Source: Paludisphaera soli (GTDB lineage Bacteria; Planctomycetota; Planctomycetia; Isosphaerales; Isosphaeraceae). Taken from it: a DNA stretch of 64,000 nt. A program made the translations under genes and the position numbers. Every line of letters starts with the position of its first letter. Within the stretch, counting starts at the first letter, position 1. The DNA lies in the NCBI RefSeq assembly GCF_011064595.1, contig NZ_JAALJI010000023.1, positions 1-64,000 of the forward strand, written 5' to 3'. Shown here piece by piece: positions 1 to 10,139 of the stretch. Under the pieces are notes generated by a model, which saw nothing but the letters and a program-made list of their open reading frames with translations, did no database searches and was not told the DNA's origin.

Positions 1-78
1 CAGCGTCAGATACGGCAGCATGAACTCCCACTCGGCGTCGCTCACGTCGCTGGGGTAACCCTTTCGTGTCGTGCTCAT
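1..78 (-). CDS. IS5-family transposase, N-terminal 26 codons (cut by window edge)
   Basis: Reading leftwards from the ATG at 76-78, all 26 codons to the window edge are open. They encode a start resembling IS5-type transposases (DUF4096-like helix-turn-helix region), with the motif YPSDVSDAEWEFMLPYLTL. This motif is typical of the extreme N terminus of these DDE transposases, which cut and join DNA at the element ends. The rest of the gene lies outside the window, so intactness cannot be judged. Confidence 0.75.
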   Translation of the reverse strand, partial: MSTTRKGYPSDVSDAEWEFMLPYLTL

Positions 79-123
79 GACTTAACACGAGCAAACGAAA
101 GACGATAAGTCAATAACAGGCTC
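1..123 (-). mobile_element. Probable right edge of an IS5-type insertion sequence
   Basis: The transposase start lies only about 40 bp from a CAGGCTC sequence at 117-123. Read from outside, this is GAGCCTG, similar to the tip of IS1031-type IS5 elements (family knowledge). A CTAG overlaps its end at 123-126 and could be target sequence. The boundary is an inference: the other end is not in the window. Confidence 0.4.
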
Positions 124-458
124 TAGGACCGGCCCGCCCACGCTCATAGCCCGGCGGTCCGGCGTCGGATGGGTCAAGCTGGCCGAAGCGGCCACGGTCC
201 TGGACCGGCCGGCGCGACGCCACACCGGCGGAAAGACCGGCGACGGGAACCAGGAGCGGGTGAGGTCGCAGGATCCGCCGCTGCGGATGATCGCGACCCG
301 AGGGAGGGCGGCGACCTGGGACTGTGCGGGCCGAGTGGCGGCCGTGCACCAGCTTCCGGGCCCTGCCTATCCTCCGCGTGGCGTCCGCTCTGGTCTTCCC
401 GCTCGTCGGGCGCTTCGGGCCACCTTCATCGACCAGGGGGGAAAGGGGGCGGAGCGGA
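124..458. other. Intergenic stretch between IS edge and hemL
   Basis: No convincing gene was seen. Open frames here on both strands are GC-driven and overlap hemL out of frame. Positions 405-447 hold a degraded copy of the repeat family described at 2836-3159 (it keeps the GGGCCACCTTC core and an AGGGGGGAAAGG end). The rest is unassigned and could be sequence flanking the IS insertion. Confidence 0.5.
405..447 (-). repeat. Degenerate copy of the GGCCACCTTCCCC hairpin repeat
   Basis: Core GCTTCGGGCCACCTTC followed by GACCAGGGGGGAAAGG matches the reverse-orientation unit of the intergenic repeat family, but the CCCCTCATCCGG tip is missing and the second palindrome is mutated. It sits just beyond the hemL stop. 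Confidence 0.6.
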
Positions 459-1799
<1,341 letters not shown>

Positions 1800-1809
1800 G
1801 GTCGGGCGC

Positions 1810-2814
1810 TCAACCTTGCTGGAGCCATCGGGCGACGTCGGGGGCGTGGTAGGTGAGGATCATGTCGATCCCCGCGCGCTTGAAGCCGGTGAGGGTTTCC
1901 AGGACGATCCGCCGCTCGTCGATCCAGCCCCGATCGGCGGCGGCCTTGATCATGGCGTATTCGCCCGACACATTGTAGGCGGCCAGGGGGACGCGGAAAG
2001 CGTCCTTGAGCCGGCGGGCCACGTCGAGGTAGGCCAGCGCCGGCTTCACCATGATGACGTCGGCGCCTTCCGCAAGGTCGATCGCCGCCTCGCGGACCGC
2101 CTCGTCGCCGTTGGCCGGGTCCATCTGGTAGCCCCGCCGGTCGCCGAAGCTCGGCGCGCTCTCGGCCGCGTCGCGGAATGGGCCGTAGTACGCGCTCGCG
2201 AACTTGGACGCGTAAGACATGATCGGGATGTGCGAGAACCCCGATCCGTCGAGCCCCGCGCGGATCGCGCGGACCATGCCGTCCATCATCCCCGAGGGGG
2301 CGATGACGTCGGCCCCGGCCTTCGCGTGGCTGACGGCCTGCTCGGCCAGCAGGGGGAGCGTGGCGTCGTTATCGACGTCCATCCGCCCGGCGACCTCGAC
2401 GAGCGGTCCGCAGTGGCCGTGGTCGGTGTACTCGCAGAAGCAGAGGTCGGTGATCGTCAGCAGCTCGGGCGCCCGCTTCTTGATGAGCCGGATCGCCTGC
2501 TGGACGATCCCGTCGTCCCGGAGCGCGGCCGAGCCGGTCGCGTCCTTGCGCTCGGGGATGCCGAAGAGCATGACGCCGGGGATCTTCAGCTCGACGACCT
2601 GGTCGATCACCTCGCCCAGGCGGTCGAGCGACCATTGCCGCTGGCCGGGCATCGAGGGGATCTCGCGGCTGAGGTTCGTCCCGTGGTAGACGAACAGCGG
2701 GTAGATCAGGTCGTCGCGGGTCAGCGTGTTCTCGCGGACGAGGTCGCGGAGCCGGGGGTTGCCGCGGAGTCGGCGAGGGCGGTGGGTGGGATGCCCGGCG
2801 GCGGGGTCGAACAT
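1810..2814 (-). CDS. hemB: Delta-aminolevulinic acid dehydratase (porphobilinogen synthase)
   Basis: The enzyme condenses two 5-aminolevulinate molecules to porphobilinogen, the step directly after HemL. The product is 334 residues, normal for the family. The two Schiff-base lysines are recognisable as K204 (YASKFASAYYGPFR) and K257 (ADVIMVKPALAYLD). A cysteine cluster C125/C127/C135 in DLCFCEYTDHGHCG marks the zinc-dependent type. It is the first gene of the hemB-hemL pair. Upstream lies a repeat-filled gap that separates it from the RNase E/G gene, so its promoter must lie inside or beside those repeats. Confidence 0.96.
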   Translation of the reverse strand: MFDPAAGHPTHRPRRLRGNPRLRDLVRENTLTRDDLIYPLFVYHGTNLSREIPSMPGQRQWSLDRLGEVIDQVVELKIPGVMLFGIPERKDATGSAALRDDGIVQQAIRLIKKRAPELLTITDLCFCEYTDHGHCGPLVEVAGRMDVDNDATLPLLAEQAVSHAKAGADVIAPSGMMDGMVRAIRAGLDGSGFSHIPIMSYASKFASAYYGPFRDAAESAPSFGDRRGYQMDPANGDEAVREAAIDLAEGADVIMVKPALAYLDVARRLKDAFRVPLAAYNVSGEYAMIKAAADRGWIDERRIVLETLTGFKRAGIDMILTYHAPDVARWLQQG

Positions 2815-2835
2815 GGCGGTGCGATGCCTCGTCTT

Positions 2836-3159
2836 TCCTTCACCCCGGTGGGGGAAGGTGGCCCGGAGGGCGGGATGAGGGGGACCATCAAGGCGGACGG
2901 ATCAAGAGGCGACGGCCCCTCCGTAATTCCTTCCCCCCTGGTGGGGGAAGGTGGCCCGAAGGGCCGGATGAGGGGGACCGTCAAGGCGGACGACGCGGAT
3001 GAGCGATGGCTTCTCGGAACGCCCCCCCCATCCGGCCTGCGGCCACCTTACCCACAAGGGGGGAGGAGAAGACGGGCCGGATGAGCGAGCGACGGCCTTT
3101 CGGCTCGTCCCCCCCTCATCCGGCCCTGCGGGCCACCTTCCCCCGCCAGGGGGGAAGGT
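2836..3159. repeat. Cluster of four hairpin-repeat units (MITE/REP-like family A)
   Basis: Units at about 2836-2897 (+), 2928-2992 (+), 3021-3066 (-) and 3108-3159 (-). A + unit reads CCTTCCCCCC-TGG-TGGGGGAAGG, then GGCCCGAAGGGCC, then GGATGAGGGG, so each unit can fold into two hairpins. After + units a conserved linker starts GACCATCAAGGCGGA (2883-2897) or GACCGTCAAGGCGGA (2977-2991). Facing units give GGATGAGGGG...CCCCATCC arms. The cluster fills most of the gap 2815-3212, where no gene is visible. Confidence 0.85.
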
Positions 3160-3212
3160 CGTTGGTGTGGGCCCGCCCCCCGGAAACCGAGGGGCGGGGC
3201 GTGCGTCGCGGC

Positions 3213-6200
3213 TCAGTGGCCGCCGCCGCCGCGGCGGTGGCTGTGGGGGGGGGCCGGGAAGAGCCGGATCTCGCCGTTGTTGGCGTCGTGGCACTCGATC
3301 TGGAGGTGCTCGGCGGGGACGCCTTCCTTGATGTGGATCGCCACGCTCAGGCCGGTCTCGGCCTCGATGCGGGCGACGGCCTTGCGCTTGCGGTTGTTGA
3401 GATAGGTCGCCACGGCCGGGGCCACGGTGACCTGGATCCGCCGCACGTCCTCGCGGTGCGAGGCCAGGGCGATGATCCGCATGACGTCGATGGCCATGCT
3501 CTCGGCCGACTTCACGACGCCGGCGCCGCCGCAGTTCGGGCAGTCCTCGTAGACCGACCGCTTGAGGCTGGGCCGGATCCGCTGGCGGGTCATCTCGATG
3601 AGCCCGAACGCGCTCATGCGGAGGACCTTGGTGCGGGCCCGGTCGCGCTTGATGGCCTCTCGCAGGGCGCGCTCGACGCCCCGGCGGTGCCGCTCCTCGC
3701 GCATGTCGATGAAGTCGTTGACGATGACGCCGCCGAGGTCCCGCAGCCGGAGCTGGCGGGCGATCTCCTTGGCGGCCCGGAGGTTCATCTCGTAGGCCGT
3801 ACGCTCGGCGTCGTCCTCGACCCGGAAGTTCCCCGAGTTGACGTCGATCGCCACGAGGGCCTCGGTCTGGTCGATGACGATCGAGCCCCCTTCCGGCAGC
3901 GGCACGTGCCGGCGCTGGATCTTGGCGATCTCGTCCTCGATGCCGTACTTGTGGAACAGGGGGATCTTCTCGTCGTACAGCTTGACCCGGTTGGCGAACC
4001 GGGGCATGACGACGCGGAGGAACTCCTGGGCCCGTTCGAAGGCGGCGGGCTCGTCGATCCAGATGGTGTCGATCTCGGACGTGAAGACGTCGCGGATCGT
4101 GCGGGTGATCAGGTCCGATTCCTGGTAGATCGGGGCCGGGCCCTTGGCCTTCTTGATGCGGCGGAGGATGACCTTCCAGAGCCGCAGCAGGTACGCCAGG
4201 TCGCGGGCCAGCTCGCGCTTGGTGCGCTCCAGGCCGGCGGTGCGGACGATGAAGCCGAGCCCCTTGGGGGGGTTCAGCTCGTGCATGATCTCGCGAAGCT
4301 TGCGGCGCTGGCCCTCGTCGACGATCTTGCGGGAGACGCCGACGCGGTTGAGCCCCGGCATGAGCACGAGGTAGCGGCCGGGGATGCTGATGTAGGTGGA
4401 GAGGGTGGGCCCCTTGGTGCCGATGCTCTCCTTGATGACCTGGATCAGGACCTCGTCGCCGCGGCGGAAGATCTCCTGGATCGGCGGCTTGACCTGGCCC
4501 CGGCCGCGGACGCCGCCGCGACCCCCTTCGGGCTTGTCGCCGCGACGGGGGCGGGCCTCGATGGGGCCGCGCAGGCCCATCTCGCGCTCCAGCTCCTCGA
4601 TCTCCTCGATCTCCTTGCGGATCTCCTGCTCCAGCTCGGGGTCGATCTCCTCCTCGACGACGGCCCGGGGGGGCTCGTCGTGGTCGTGGAGGTCGTCCCC
4701 CTCGCCCAGCAGGTCTTCCAGGTCGTCGACCTCGTCGTCCTCCAGCTCGGGGACGCCGCGGCCGTAGGCCGGGGCGGGCTCGCGGAACGAGACGATCTCG
4801 TCGTCGCCTTCGAGGTCGTCGGCCTCGGCGTCGGCGTCGCCGGCGCGGGGGGCTTCGAGCGATTCCGGCCGCTCGCGGTCGCGGCGGCGGCCCCGGCGTC
4901 GGCGGCGGCGACGGCCGTCGCGGGGCTCGGGGCGGCCCGTCTCGGACTCGGCGTCGGCCTCGACGTCCGCGTCGGTTTCGAGGTCGGCGTCGACGTCCAG
5001 CAGGTCGTCCACGCCCGCGCCGAAGCCGCGGGGGTCCTCGTCCTCGACGGCCTCGTAGCCGCGCCCGGCGGGGGGGGCGGGGCGGTCGCCGAAGTCGAGG
5101 TCGGGCGACCGCAGCCGCTCGCGGCGGGGGACGTAGCCGGGCTCGCCGGCGCGGTCGTTGGCCAGCCGCCGACGACGCTCGACGTCGGTCTCCGCCGCGG
5201 GGGCCGGGGCTCGCTCGGCGGGCGCCGACGGGCGCTCGGCGGCGGCGGGGCGATAGGGGCGTTCGCGTTCGCGCTCACGCTCGCGATCGGCCTCGGGGGC
5301 GCGTTCGGCGGCGGGGCGGAAGCTGGGGATGTCGGCCTCGGCGGCCGGCCGGGCCCGCCGCGCGGGCGGGGCCGGGGGCTCGTCCGGGGTGACGGGCGTG
5401 ATCTCGCGGGGGCGTTCGGGCTCGGGGCGGTCGCCGCCGCGCGAGCGGATGGCGGCGCGGCCGCCGCGACGGCGGGGGGGGGCGTCGACGTCGACGTCCG
5501 GGAAGTCCTCGATCGGGGCCGGGGCCTCGTCGTCGATCGGCTCCAGGATCTCCTCGTCGACGGGCTCGGGCGCCCGGGGGGACCGGCCGCGTCCGCGTCC
5601 GCGGCGGGGCTCGCGCTCGCGGCGGGCGGCCGGCGGGGCGTCGACCTCGGCGTCGGGCCCGAAGTCGGCCTCGGGCTCGCGGGGGGCCGGCGCCTCGGGC
5701 TCGTCGAAGAGCGAGCGCGAGCGGCCGCGATCGTCTCGGTCTCGATCCCGGTCCAGGCCGCGCCCGAAGCCGCCGAACTCGGGCTCGGCGGCGGGCTCGC
5801 GGCTGGCGGGGGCCTGCGGCTGCGGGGCCGGGGGCTGGCGGCGGGCGGTGCGGCTGGGGGGGAGGTCGGGGTCGAACGGCTCGGGCTCCTCGCGGCGGGC
5901 CCGTCCCCAGCGCGGCTCGGCCGGCTCGACGTCCTCGACGTCGCGCTCGCGGCCGTACTCGACCGACTTGGACCAGGAGGTCGGGCCGGCGTCGCGGGGG
6001 GCGCGGCCGGCGCCCCGGCCCTCGTCGTCGCGGTACTCGGGCTCGCGCTCGCGGGCCGGCTCCGGGGCTGGCGGCGGGGGCGGGGGGGCGAATCCGCGCT
6101 CGTCGTCGAGGCCCTCGCCGAAGCTGCGGGGCTGCTCGGAGCGGTCGCGGCGGCCCTTGATCGAGAGGTCGGGACGCTCGCGGGACGGGCGGTCGCGGCG

Positions 6201-6572
6201 GGGCTCGCGCTCGCGGTCGCGGCGGGGCTCGCGGTCCCGGGGGCGGGCGGAGGGCCCGGCGGGGCCGGCCTCGCCTTCGGCGGAGGGGCCGGCGTCGGGG
6301 GCGTCGGGGTCGTCCCCCTCGACGCCGTGGCGGTCGTAATACTGGGCCTCGACGTCGGAGACGTGGAGGAACCCGTTGCGGCCGACCGAGAAGTCGACGA
6401 ACGCGGCCTGGATGGCCGGCTCGAGGTTCACGATCTTGCCCTTATAGATGTTGCCGGTGTAACTCTCGTGGCTGGTCCGCTCGACGTAGAGTTCTTCCAG
6501 GACGCCGTTCTCGATGATGGCGATCCGGCATTCCTCCGGCTGGAGGACGTTGATCAGCATTTCTTTCTTCAT
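3213..6572 (-). CDS. Ribonuclease E/G family endoribonuclease with a giant insertion in the S1 domain
   Basis: Endonuclease of RNA decay and rRNA processing; 1119 residues. Residues 1-80 are the start of the S1 domain (KGKIVNLEPAIQAAFVDF, GRNGFLHVSDVEAQYYD). About 85-690 is a low-complexity insertion rich in Arg, Glu, Asp, Pro and Ala, with repeated RERE/RRDR-like runs. The S1 domain resumes near 692 with IQEIFRRGDEVLIQVIKE and runs into the catalytic core. By alignment with E. coli RNase E, the metal-binding aspartates are D910 (VAIDVNSGN) and D953 (VNDFIDM), and the zinc-link is CPNC near 1010-1013. The C-terminal half of E. coli-type RNase E is absent, so the disordered, charged part has moved inside S1. 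The tail is His/Gly-rich. GGAAG lies just upstream of the ATG. DUF2344 lies upstream on the same strand. Confidence 0.93.
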   Translation of the reverse strand: MKKEMLINVLQPEECRIAIIENGVLEELYVERTSHESYTGNIYKGKIVNLEPAIQAAFVDFSVGRNGFLHVSDVEAQYYDRHGVEGDDPDAPDAGPSAEGEAGPAGPSARPRDREPRRDREREPRRDRPSRERPDLSIKGRRDRSEQPRSFGEGLDDERGFAPPPPPPAPEPAREREPEYRDDEGRGAGRAPRDAGPTSWSKSVEYGRERDVEDVEPAEPRWGRARREEPEPFDPDLPPSRTARRQPPAPQPQAPASREPAAEPEFGGFGRGLDRDRDRDDRGRSRSLFDEPEAPAPREPEADFGPDAEVDAPPAARREREPRRGRGRGRSPRAPEPVDEEILEPIDDEAPAPIEDFPDVDVDAPPRRRGGRAAIRSRGGDRPEPERPREITPVTPDEPPAPPARRARPAAEADIPSFRPAAERAPEADRERERERERPYRPAAAERPSAPAERAPAPAAETDVERRRRLANDRAGEPGYVPRRERLRSPDLDFGDRPAPPAGRGYEAVEDEDPRGFGAGVDDLLDVDADLETDADVEADAESETGRPEPRDGRRRRRRRGRRRDRERPESLEAPRAGDADAEADDLEGDDEIVSFREPAPAYGRGVPELEDDEVDDLEDLLGEGDDLHDHDEPPRAVVEEEIDPELEQEIRKEIEEIEELEREMGLRGPIEARPRRGDKPEGGRGGVRGRGQVKPPIQEIFRRGDEVLIQVIKESIGTKGPTLSTYISIPGRYLVLMPGLNRVGVSRKIVDEGQRRKLREIMHELNPPKGLGFIVRTAGLERTKRELARDLAYLLRLWKVILRRIKKAKGPAPIYQESDLITRTIRDVFTSEIDTIWIDEPAAFERAQEFLRVVMPRFANRVKLYDEKIPLFHKYGIEDEIAKIQRRHVPLPEGGSIVIDQTEALVAIDVNSGNFRVEDDAERTAYEMNLRAAKEIARQLRLRDLGGVIVNDFIDMREERHRRGVERALREAIKRDRARTKVLRMSAFGLIEMTRQRIRPSLKRSVYEDCPNCGGAGVVKSAESMAIDVMRIIALASHREDVRRIQVTVAPAVATYLNNRKRKAVARIEAETGLSVAIHIKEGVPAEHLQIECHDANNGEIRLFPAPPHSHRRGGGGH

Positions 6573-6694
6573 GCGCTGTCTTCCGGGTGATCGCGGTTAG
6601 CGGGGATTGTTTCGTGCGTCCGGGCCTCGACGGCCCGCCGGTGCGGGGTCGGGTCGGCCCGGTCTCGATTCGATCGATTCGGTCTCTGTCTCGG

Positions 6695-7363
6695 TCAGCT
6701 CGGCTCGGGCCGGCCGGCCAGCTCGACGTGGGTGCGGGTCAGGAAGGCCCCGCCGTCGAGGAGGTCGCGGACGCCGAGGCATTCGAGCACTTCCTCGGGC
6801 CGGGCCGAGCCTTCGGGCGACGCCTTCAGGCGGGCGCGGAGGGTCCCTTCTTCGGTCAGTCGGGCGTCGAGCAGGAGCGGGCGGAGGTCGAATTCGACGT
6901 CGCGCTTCCGGTCCGGCCGGCGCCGGGTCACGATGCGGCTTTCGCTCTCCAGCAGGGATGCGAGGGCCGTGGCCAGGCCTTCCCGGCGGCCCTCGGGGAT
7001 CGGCAGTTCATACTCGACCCAGGCGGGCCGAGGGGGGGGCGCGGAGGGTTCCAGCGCCCGGGCTTCCAGCCAGTCGACGCCGGGCGGGGACGCCGCGGCG
7101 AGTCGGGTCAGCAGCTCGTCGGGGTCGGTGGGCTCGGTCAGCTCGAGGTCGACGACCTCGCGGAGCCCGGCGATCCCCAGGCCCATCGCCAGCGCGAAGG
7201 TGATCTTGGGGCGGGGGTTGAAGCCCTGGGTGGCGGCCACCGGGATCGCCGCCCGCCGCATCAGCCGCTCGAAGCAGCGCATGACGTCGTGGTGGCTGGT
7301 CAGGCGGAGGTCGCCGCGCTTGGCGAATCGGAGGCGGACCTTGACGGCGGCGGCTTGGGTCAT
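6695..7363 (-). CDS. DUF2344 / TIGR03936 radical-SAM-linked protein
   Basis: The 222-residue product matches the stand-alone form of the domain found next to or fused with B12-binding radical SAM proteins. Conserved parts are RLRFAKRGDLRLTSHHDVMR near residues 10-29 and the block PVAATQGFNPRPKITFALAMGLGI near 41-64. Its biochemical role is not established. It lies about 120 bp upstream of the RNase E/G gene on the same strand, an association frequently seen for this family and suggestive of an RNA-related role (inference). No strong Shine-Dalgarno is visible before the ATG. No radical SAM partner is in the window. Confidence 0.85.
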   Translation of the reverse strand: MTQAAAVKVRLRFAKRGDLRLTSHHDVMRCFERLMRRAAIPVAATQGFNPRPKITFALAMGLGIAGLREVVDLELTEPTDPDELLTRLAAASPPGVDWLEARALEPSAPPPRPAWVEYELPIPEGRREGLATALASLLESESRIVTRRRPDRKRDVEFDLRPLLLDARLTEEGTLRARLKASPEGSARPEEVLECLGVRDLLDGGAFLTRTHVELAGRPEPS

Positions 7364-7678
7364 GGGAGGGGGCGGCTTCGGTCGATCGGTCGATCGGCGT
7401 TCACGAGGCTCGGCGTCCCGGAGCGGTCGCGGCCCGGGGATCGATCCCGGGGCCGCGGGGAGAGGTTCATTCCGCTCGACGGGCCGCGGGCCGGGGGCTC
7501 CGGCCGGGGGCGTCGGGGGGCGTGAACGGGGGGCGTCTGGTCGCGGGGGCGTCGTGAGGCGTCTCGGCTCGGGTCGATTCCATTCGGGTTGCGGCTTCGG
7601 GGTGAAGGTCGCCGGCGGTCGGGGCCCTCCGCGCCTCGCGGCGGGGGGGGCCGATCGCCCGGGCGATCCCGGGTGACG
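7364..7678. other. Gene-free gap between ptsI and the DUF2344 gene
   Basis: About 315 bp, extremely GC-rich, with homopolymer G runs. No gene is supported on either strand. It contains one imperfect hairpin (7429-7456), and presumably the 5' region of the DUF2344-RNase unit. Confidence 0.5.
7429..7456 (-). terminator. Imperfect GC-rich hairpin downstream of ptsI
   Basis: GCGGCC and GGCCGC arms flank the exact palindrome GGGATCGATCCC, giving a stem with small bulges and no T-tract. It lies about 220 bp after the ptsI stop and may end the PTS operon. This is a structural guess only. Confidence 0.3.
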
Positions 7679-9631
7679 TCAGGGGGCCGGCTCGCCGGCC
7701 GGTCGGCCCGGCCTGGCCGCGTCGGCGGTCGGCCTCAGGGCGGACTCCAGCAGGGCGACGACCTCGCCGGCGGTGTCGAGCTCCAGGGCCTCGGCGGCCA
7801 CGGCCTGCGCGCGGTCGAGGCGGACGCCGCGGATCAGGCGGCGGACCTCCGGCAGCTGGTGCGGCGGCATGCTCAGCTCGCGCACCCCCAGCCCCAGGAG
7901 GAAGAGCGTGTACAGCAGCTCCCCGCCCATCGACCCGCAGACGCTGCAGGGGATGCCCCGCGCGGCGGCGGCCTCGACCACCCGGGCGATCAGGCGGAGC
8001 ACCGCCGGGTCGGCGGCGCTGTACAGGTCGGCGACGGTCTCGTTGGTCCGGTCCACGGCCAGGGTGTACTGGATCAGGTCGTTGGTGCCGATCGAGAAGA
8101 AGTCCACCTCCTTTGCGAAGCGGTCGGCCATCAGGGCGGACGCCGGCACCTCCACCATGATCCCCAGCGGCAGGGCCTCGCGCAGCGGGCGGCCCTCGGC
8201 GCGGAGCTCGGCGGCGACCTCGCCCATCAGGTCGCGGGCGCGCCTCAGCTCGTCCAGGGTGGTGACCAGGGGCAGCAGGATCCGCACGTCCCCCAGGGCC
8301 GAGACCCGCAGCAGGGCCCGGAGCTGGGTCCGGAACAGCTCCGGCCGCCGCAGCGAGAACCGCAGGCTGCGCAGGCCTAGGGCGGGGTTGGCCTCGACGC
8401 CGCCGCCGCCGATCTGGGGGGCGAGCTTGTCGGCCCCCAGGTCGAGCGTCCGGATCACGACCGGCCGGCCCTCGAGCGACCGCACGGCCTCGGCGTAGGC
8501 CTCGTACTGCTCCTCCTCGGTGGGGGGGGCGACGGAGCGGAGGTACAGGAACTCGGTGCGGTACAGGCCGACGCCGGCGGCGCCCCACTTCAGGCAGGCG
8601 GCCGCCTCGTCGACGAACTCGATGTTCCCCCAGAGGCCGACCTCGACCCCGTCCAGGGTCACGGCGGGGAGGCCCGACTCCTCGGAGAAGGTGCGGTAGC
8701 GGGCCGACCGCGCCTCGGCCGCGGCGCGGTAGCGTTCGAGCGTCGGGGCCGCCGGGTCGAGCACGACCAGGCCGGCCTCGCCGTCGAGGATCGCCGTGCG
8801 GGCCGAGCGGGCCTGGCCGAGGATCGTCCCCAGGCCGGCGACCGCGGGGATCTCCAGGGCCGCGGCGACGATCGCGGTGTGGCTGGCCCGGCCCCCGGAC
8901 TCGGTGGCGAAGCCCAGAACCCGCCTGGGGTCGAGCTGCGCCGCCTCGCTCGGCGTCAGGTCGTGGGCGAGGACGACGGAGGGGGTCGCCAGGTCGTCCT
9001 GGAACGAGCTGGGCCGCAGGCCGACGAGCTGGCCGACGATCCGGGCCTCGATGTCGCGGACGTCGGCGGCCCGCGCCGCCAGGTGGGAGTCGCTGAGGCT
9101 CTCCAGCCGGCCGGCGTGGCCTTCCAGGACCTCGATGACGGCGTGCTCGGCCGAGATCCGGTGCCGCTCGATGCGGGCCCGGGCGTCCGCCCGGAGCTGG
9201 GGGTCCTCGATCATGGCCGCGTGGGCGGCGAGGATCTCGGCGTACTGCGGGCCCAGCCGCTGGCGGGCCTCGGCCTCGGCCTGCGCGCCCTCGGCGGCGG
9301 CGGCGGCCAGCGCCGCCTCCAGCCGGGCGATCTCGCCGGCGACCGCCTCGGGGGCGATCTTGCGGGGGGGGAGCCGCATCCCCTGGGGGTCCAGCACGAC
9401 CACCGGCCCTATGGCGATCCCGGGGCTCACGCCGATCCCCCGGAAGACCTGCTCGCCGGCCGGCTCCGGGTGCGCCGGGGACGGGCCCGCGTCCGGCGCC
9501 GGGGCGGGGCGGGGCGTCGTCGCGGGGGCCGCGGCCGGCGCGAATGCCGGCCGGGCCGGCTCGGGCGAGACGCCTCGCGACGGCCCGCCGTCCCCGCCTC
9601 CCCACGATGTGCCGTCGATCCCCAAGGTCAT
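7679..9631 (-). CDS. ptsI: PTS enzyme I (phosphoenolpyruvate-protein phosphotransferase)
   Basis: Cytosolic enzyme that takes phosphate from PEP on a histidine and passes it to HPr. The 650-residue product has an Ala/Pro-rich extension of about 60 residues before the family start QVFRGIGVSPGIAIGPV. The phospho-histidine is H251 in ESGGRASHTAIVAAALEIPA. The C-terminal PEP-binding barrel shows GLYRTEFLYL, LPLGIMVEVPA, FFSIGTNDLIQYTLAVDR and SVCGSMGGE. There is no GAF domain, unlike proteobacterial PtsP. The ATG at 9629-9631 was chosen over an upstream in-frame ATG (9775) because it overlaps the HPr stop as ATGA and has GGAG upstream, implying translational coupling. Confidence 0.93.
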   Translation of the reverse strand: MTLGIDGTSWGGGDGGPSRGVSPEPARPAFAPAAAPATTPRPAPAPDAGPSPAHPEPAGEQVFRGIGVSPGIAIGPVVVLDPQGMRLPPRKIAPEAVAGEIARLEAALAAAAAEGAQAEAEARQRLGPQYAEILAAHAAMIEDPQLRADARARIERHRISAEHAVIEVLEGHAGRLESLSDSHLAARAADVRDIEARIVGQLVGLRPSSFQDDLATPSVVLAHDLTPSEAAQLDPRRVLGFATESGGRASHTAIVAAALEIPAVAGLGTILGQARSARTAILDGEAGLVVLDPAAPTLERYRAAAEARSARYRTFSEESGLPAVTLDGVEVGLWGNIEFVDEAAACLKWGAAGVGLYRTEFLYLRSVAPPTEEEQYEAYAEAVRSLEGRPVVIRTLDLGADKLAPQIGGGGVEANPALGLRSLRFSLRRPELFRTQLRALLRVSALGDVRILLPLVTTLDELRRARDLMGEVAAELRAEGRPLREALPLGIMVEVPASALMADRFAKEVDFFSIGTNDLIQYTLAVDRTNETVADLYSAADPAVLRLIARVVEAAAARGIPCSVCGSMGGELLYTLFLLGLGVRELSMPPHQLPEVRRLIRGVRLDRAQAVAAEALELDTAGEVVALLESALRPTADAARPGRPAGEPAP

Positions 9632-9960
9632 CGGGGCGGCTCCGCGTCCGGCGGCGGGCCGAGGGGCTCGCCGTCGTCGTCTTCGTAGAATCGGGCTTCC
9701 GCCAGGGCGGCCAGGGCCGCCACGGCCTCCTCGGCGTCGGGGCCGCGCGCCTCCACCTCCAGCCTGGTGCCGCACTCGGCGGCCAGCGAGGTCAGGTCGA
9801 GGATGCTCTTGCCGTTGAAGCAGCCGCCGTTGTAATGAACGCGCACGTCCGACCGATACTTCAGCGCGAGCTTGACGAACTTGTCGGCGGGCCGCAAATG
9901 AAGCCCCAGACTGTTGAGGATCTCGATCCAGCGGCGGGCGACGGTCGTTTCGTGGATCAT
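9628..9960 (-). CDS. HPr-family phosphocarrier protein
   Basis: Small phosphocarrier between enzyme I and EIIA; 110 residues, slightly longer than classical HPr (about 88). The active histidine is H21 in NSLGLHLRPADKF. A serine equivalent to regulatory Ser46 is S52 in NGKSILDLTSL, so both phosphorylation sites are kept. The tail after about residue 95 is acidic and Pro-rich. Its stop overlaps the ptsI start by four bases. The ATG is preceded by only a weak Shine-Dalgarno. With ptsN upstream and no sugar permease, it probably serves a regulatory PTS (inference). Confidence 0.92.
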   Translation of the reverse strand: MIHETTVARRWIEILNSLGLHLRPADKFVKLALKYRSDVRVHYNGGCFNGKSILDLTSLAAECGTRLEVEARGPDAEEAVAALAALAEARFYEDDDGEPLGPPPDAEPPR

Positions 9961-10139
9961 CAGCGGCTCGATCGGCGTGCGCGCCGGAGGCGGTCGGCCC
10001 TCGCGGCGGCCGGCGGTTCGTCCCGCCGGCCGGGGGGCCGTCCCGTCGCGGCGTGTTGTGTCGTCTCGTTCGCGGTTCGTCCCGCCGGCGCGGGCGTCCC
10101 CCCGCGGACGGGGGGGCGTCCGGGCCGGGTCGGGCGTCG

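Noticed and set aside
2836-3159. Repeat cluster considered as a CRISPR array
   Set aside because: Units are palindromic, occur in both orientations, spacing is irregular and no cas gene is present.
3006-6590. Very long plus-strand open frame opposite the RNase E/G gene (1194 codons)
   Set aside because: It is a GC-driven antisense frame: low-complexity Ala/Gly/Leu/Asp/Val text, no ribosome site or family match, while the minus strand encodes a clear RNase.
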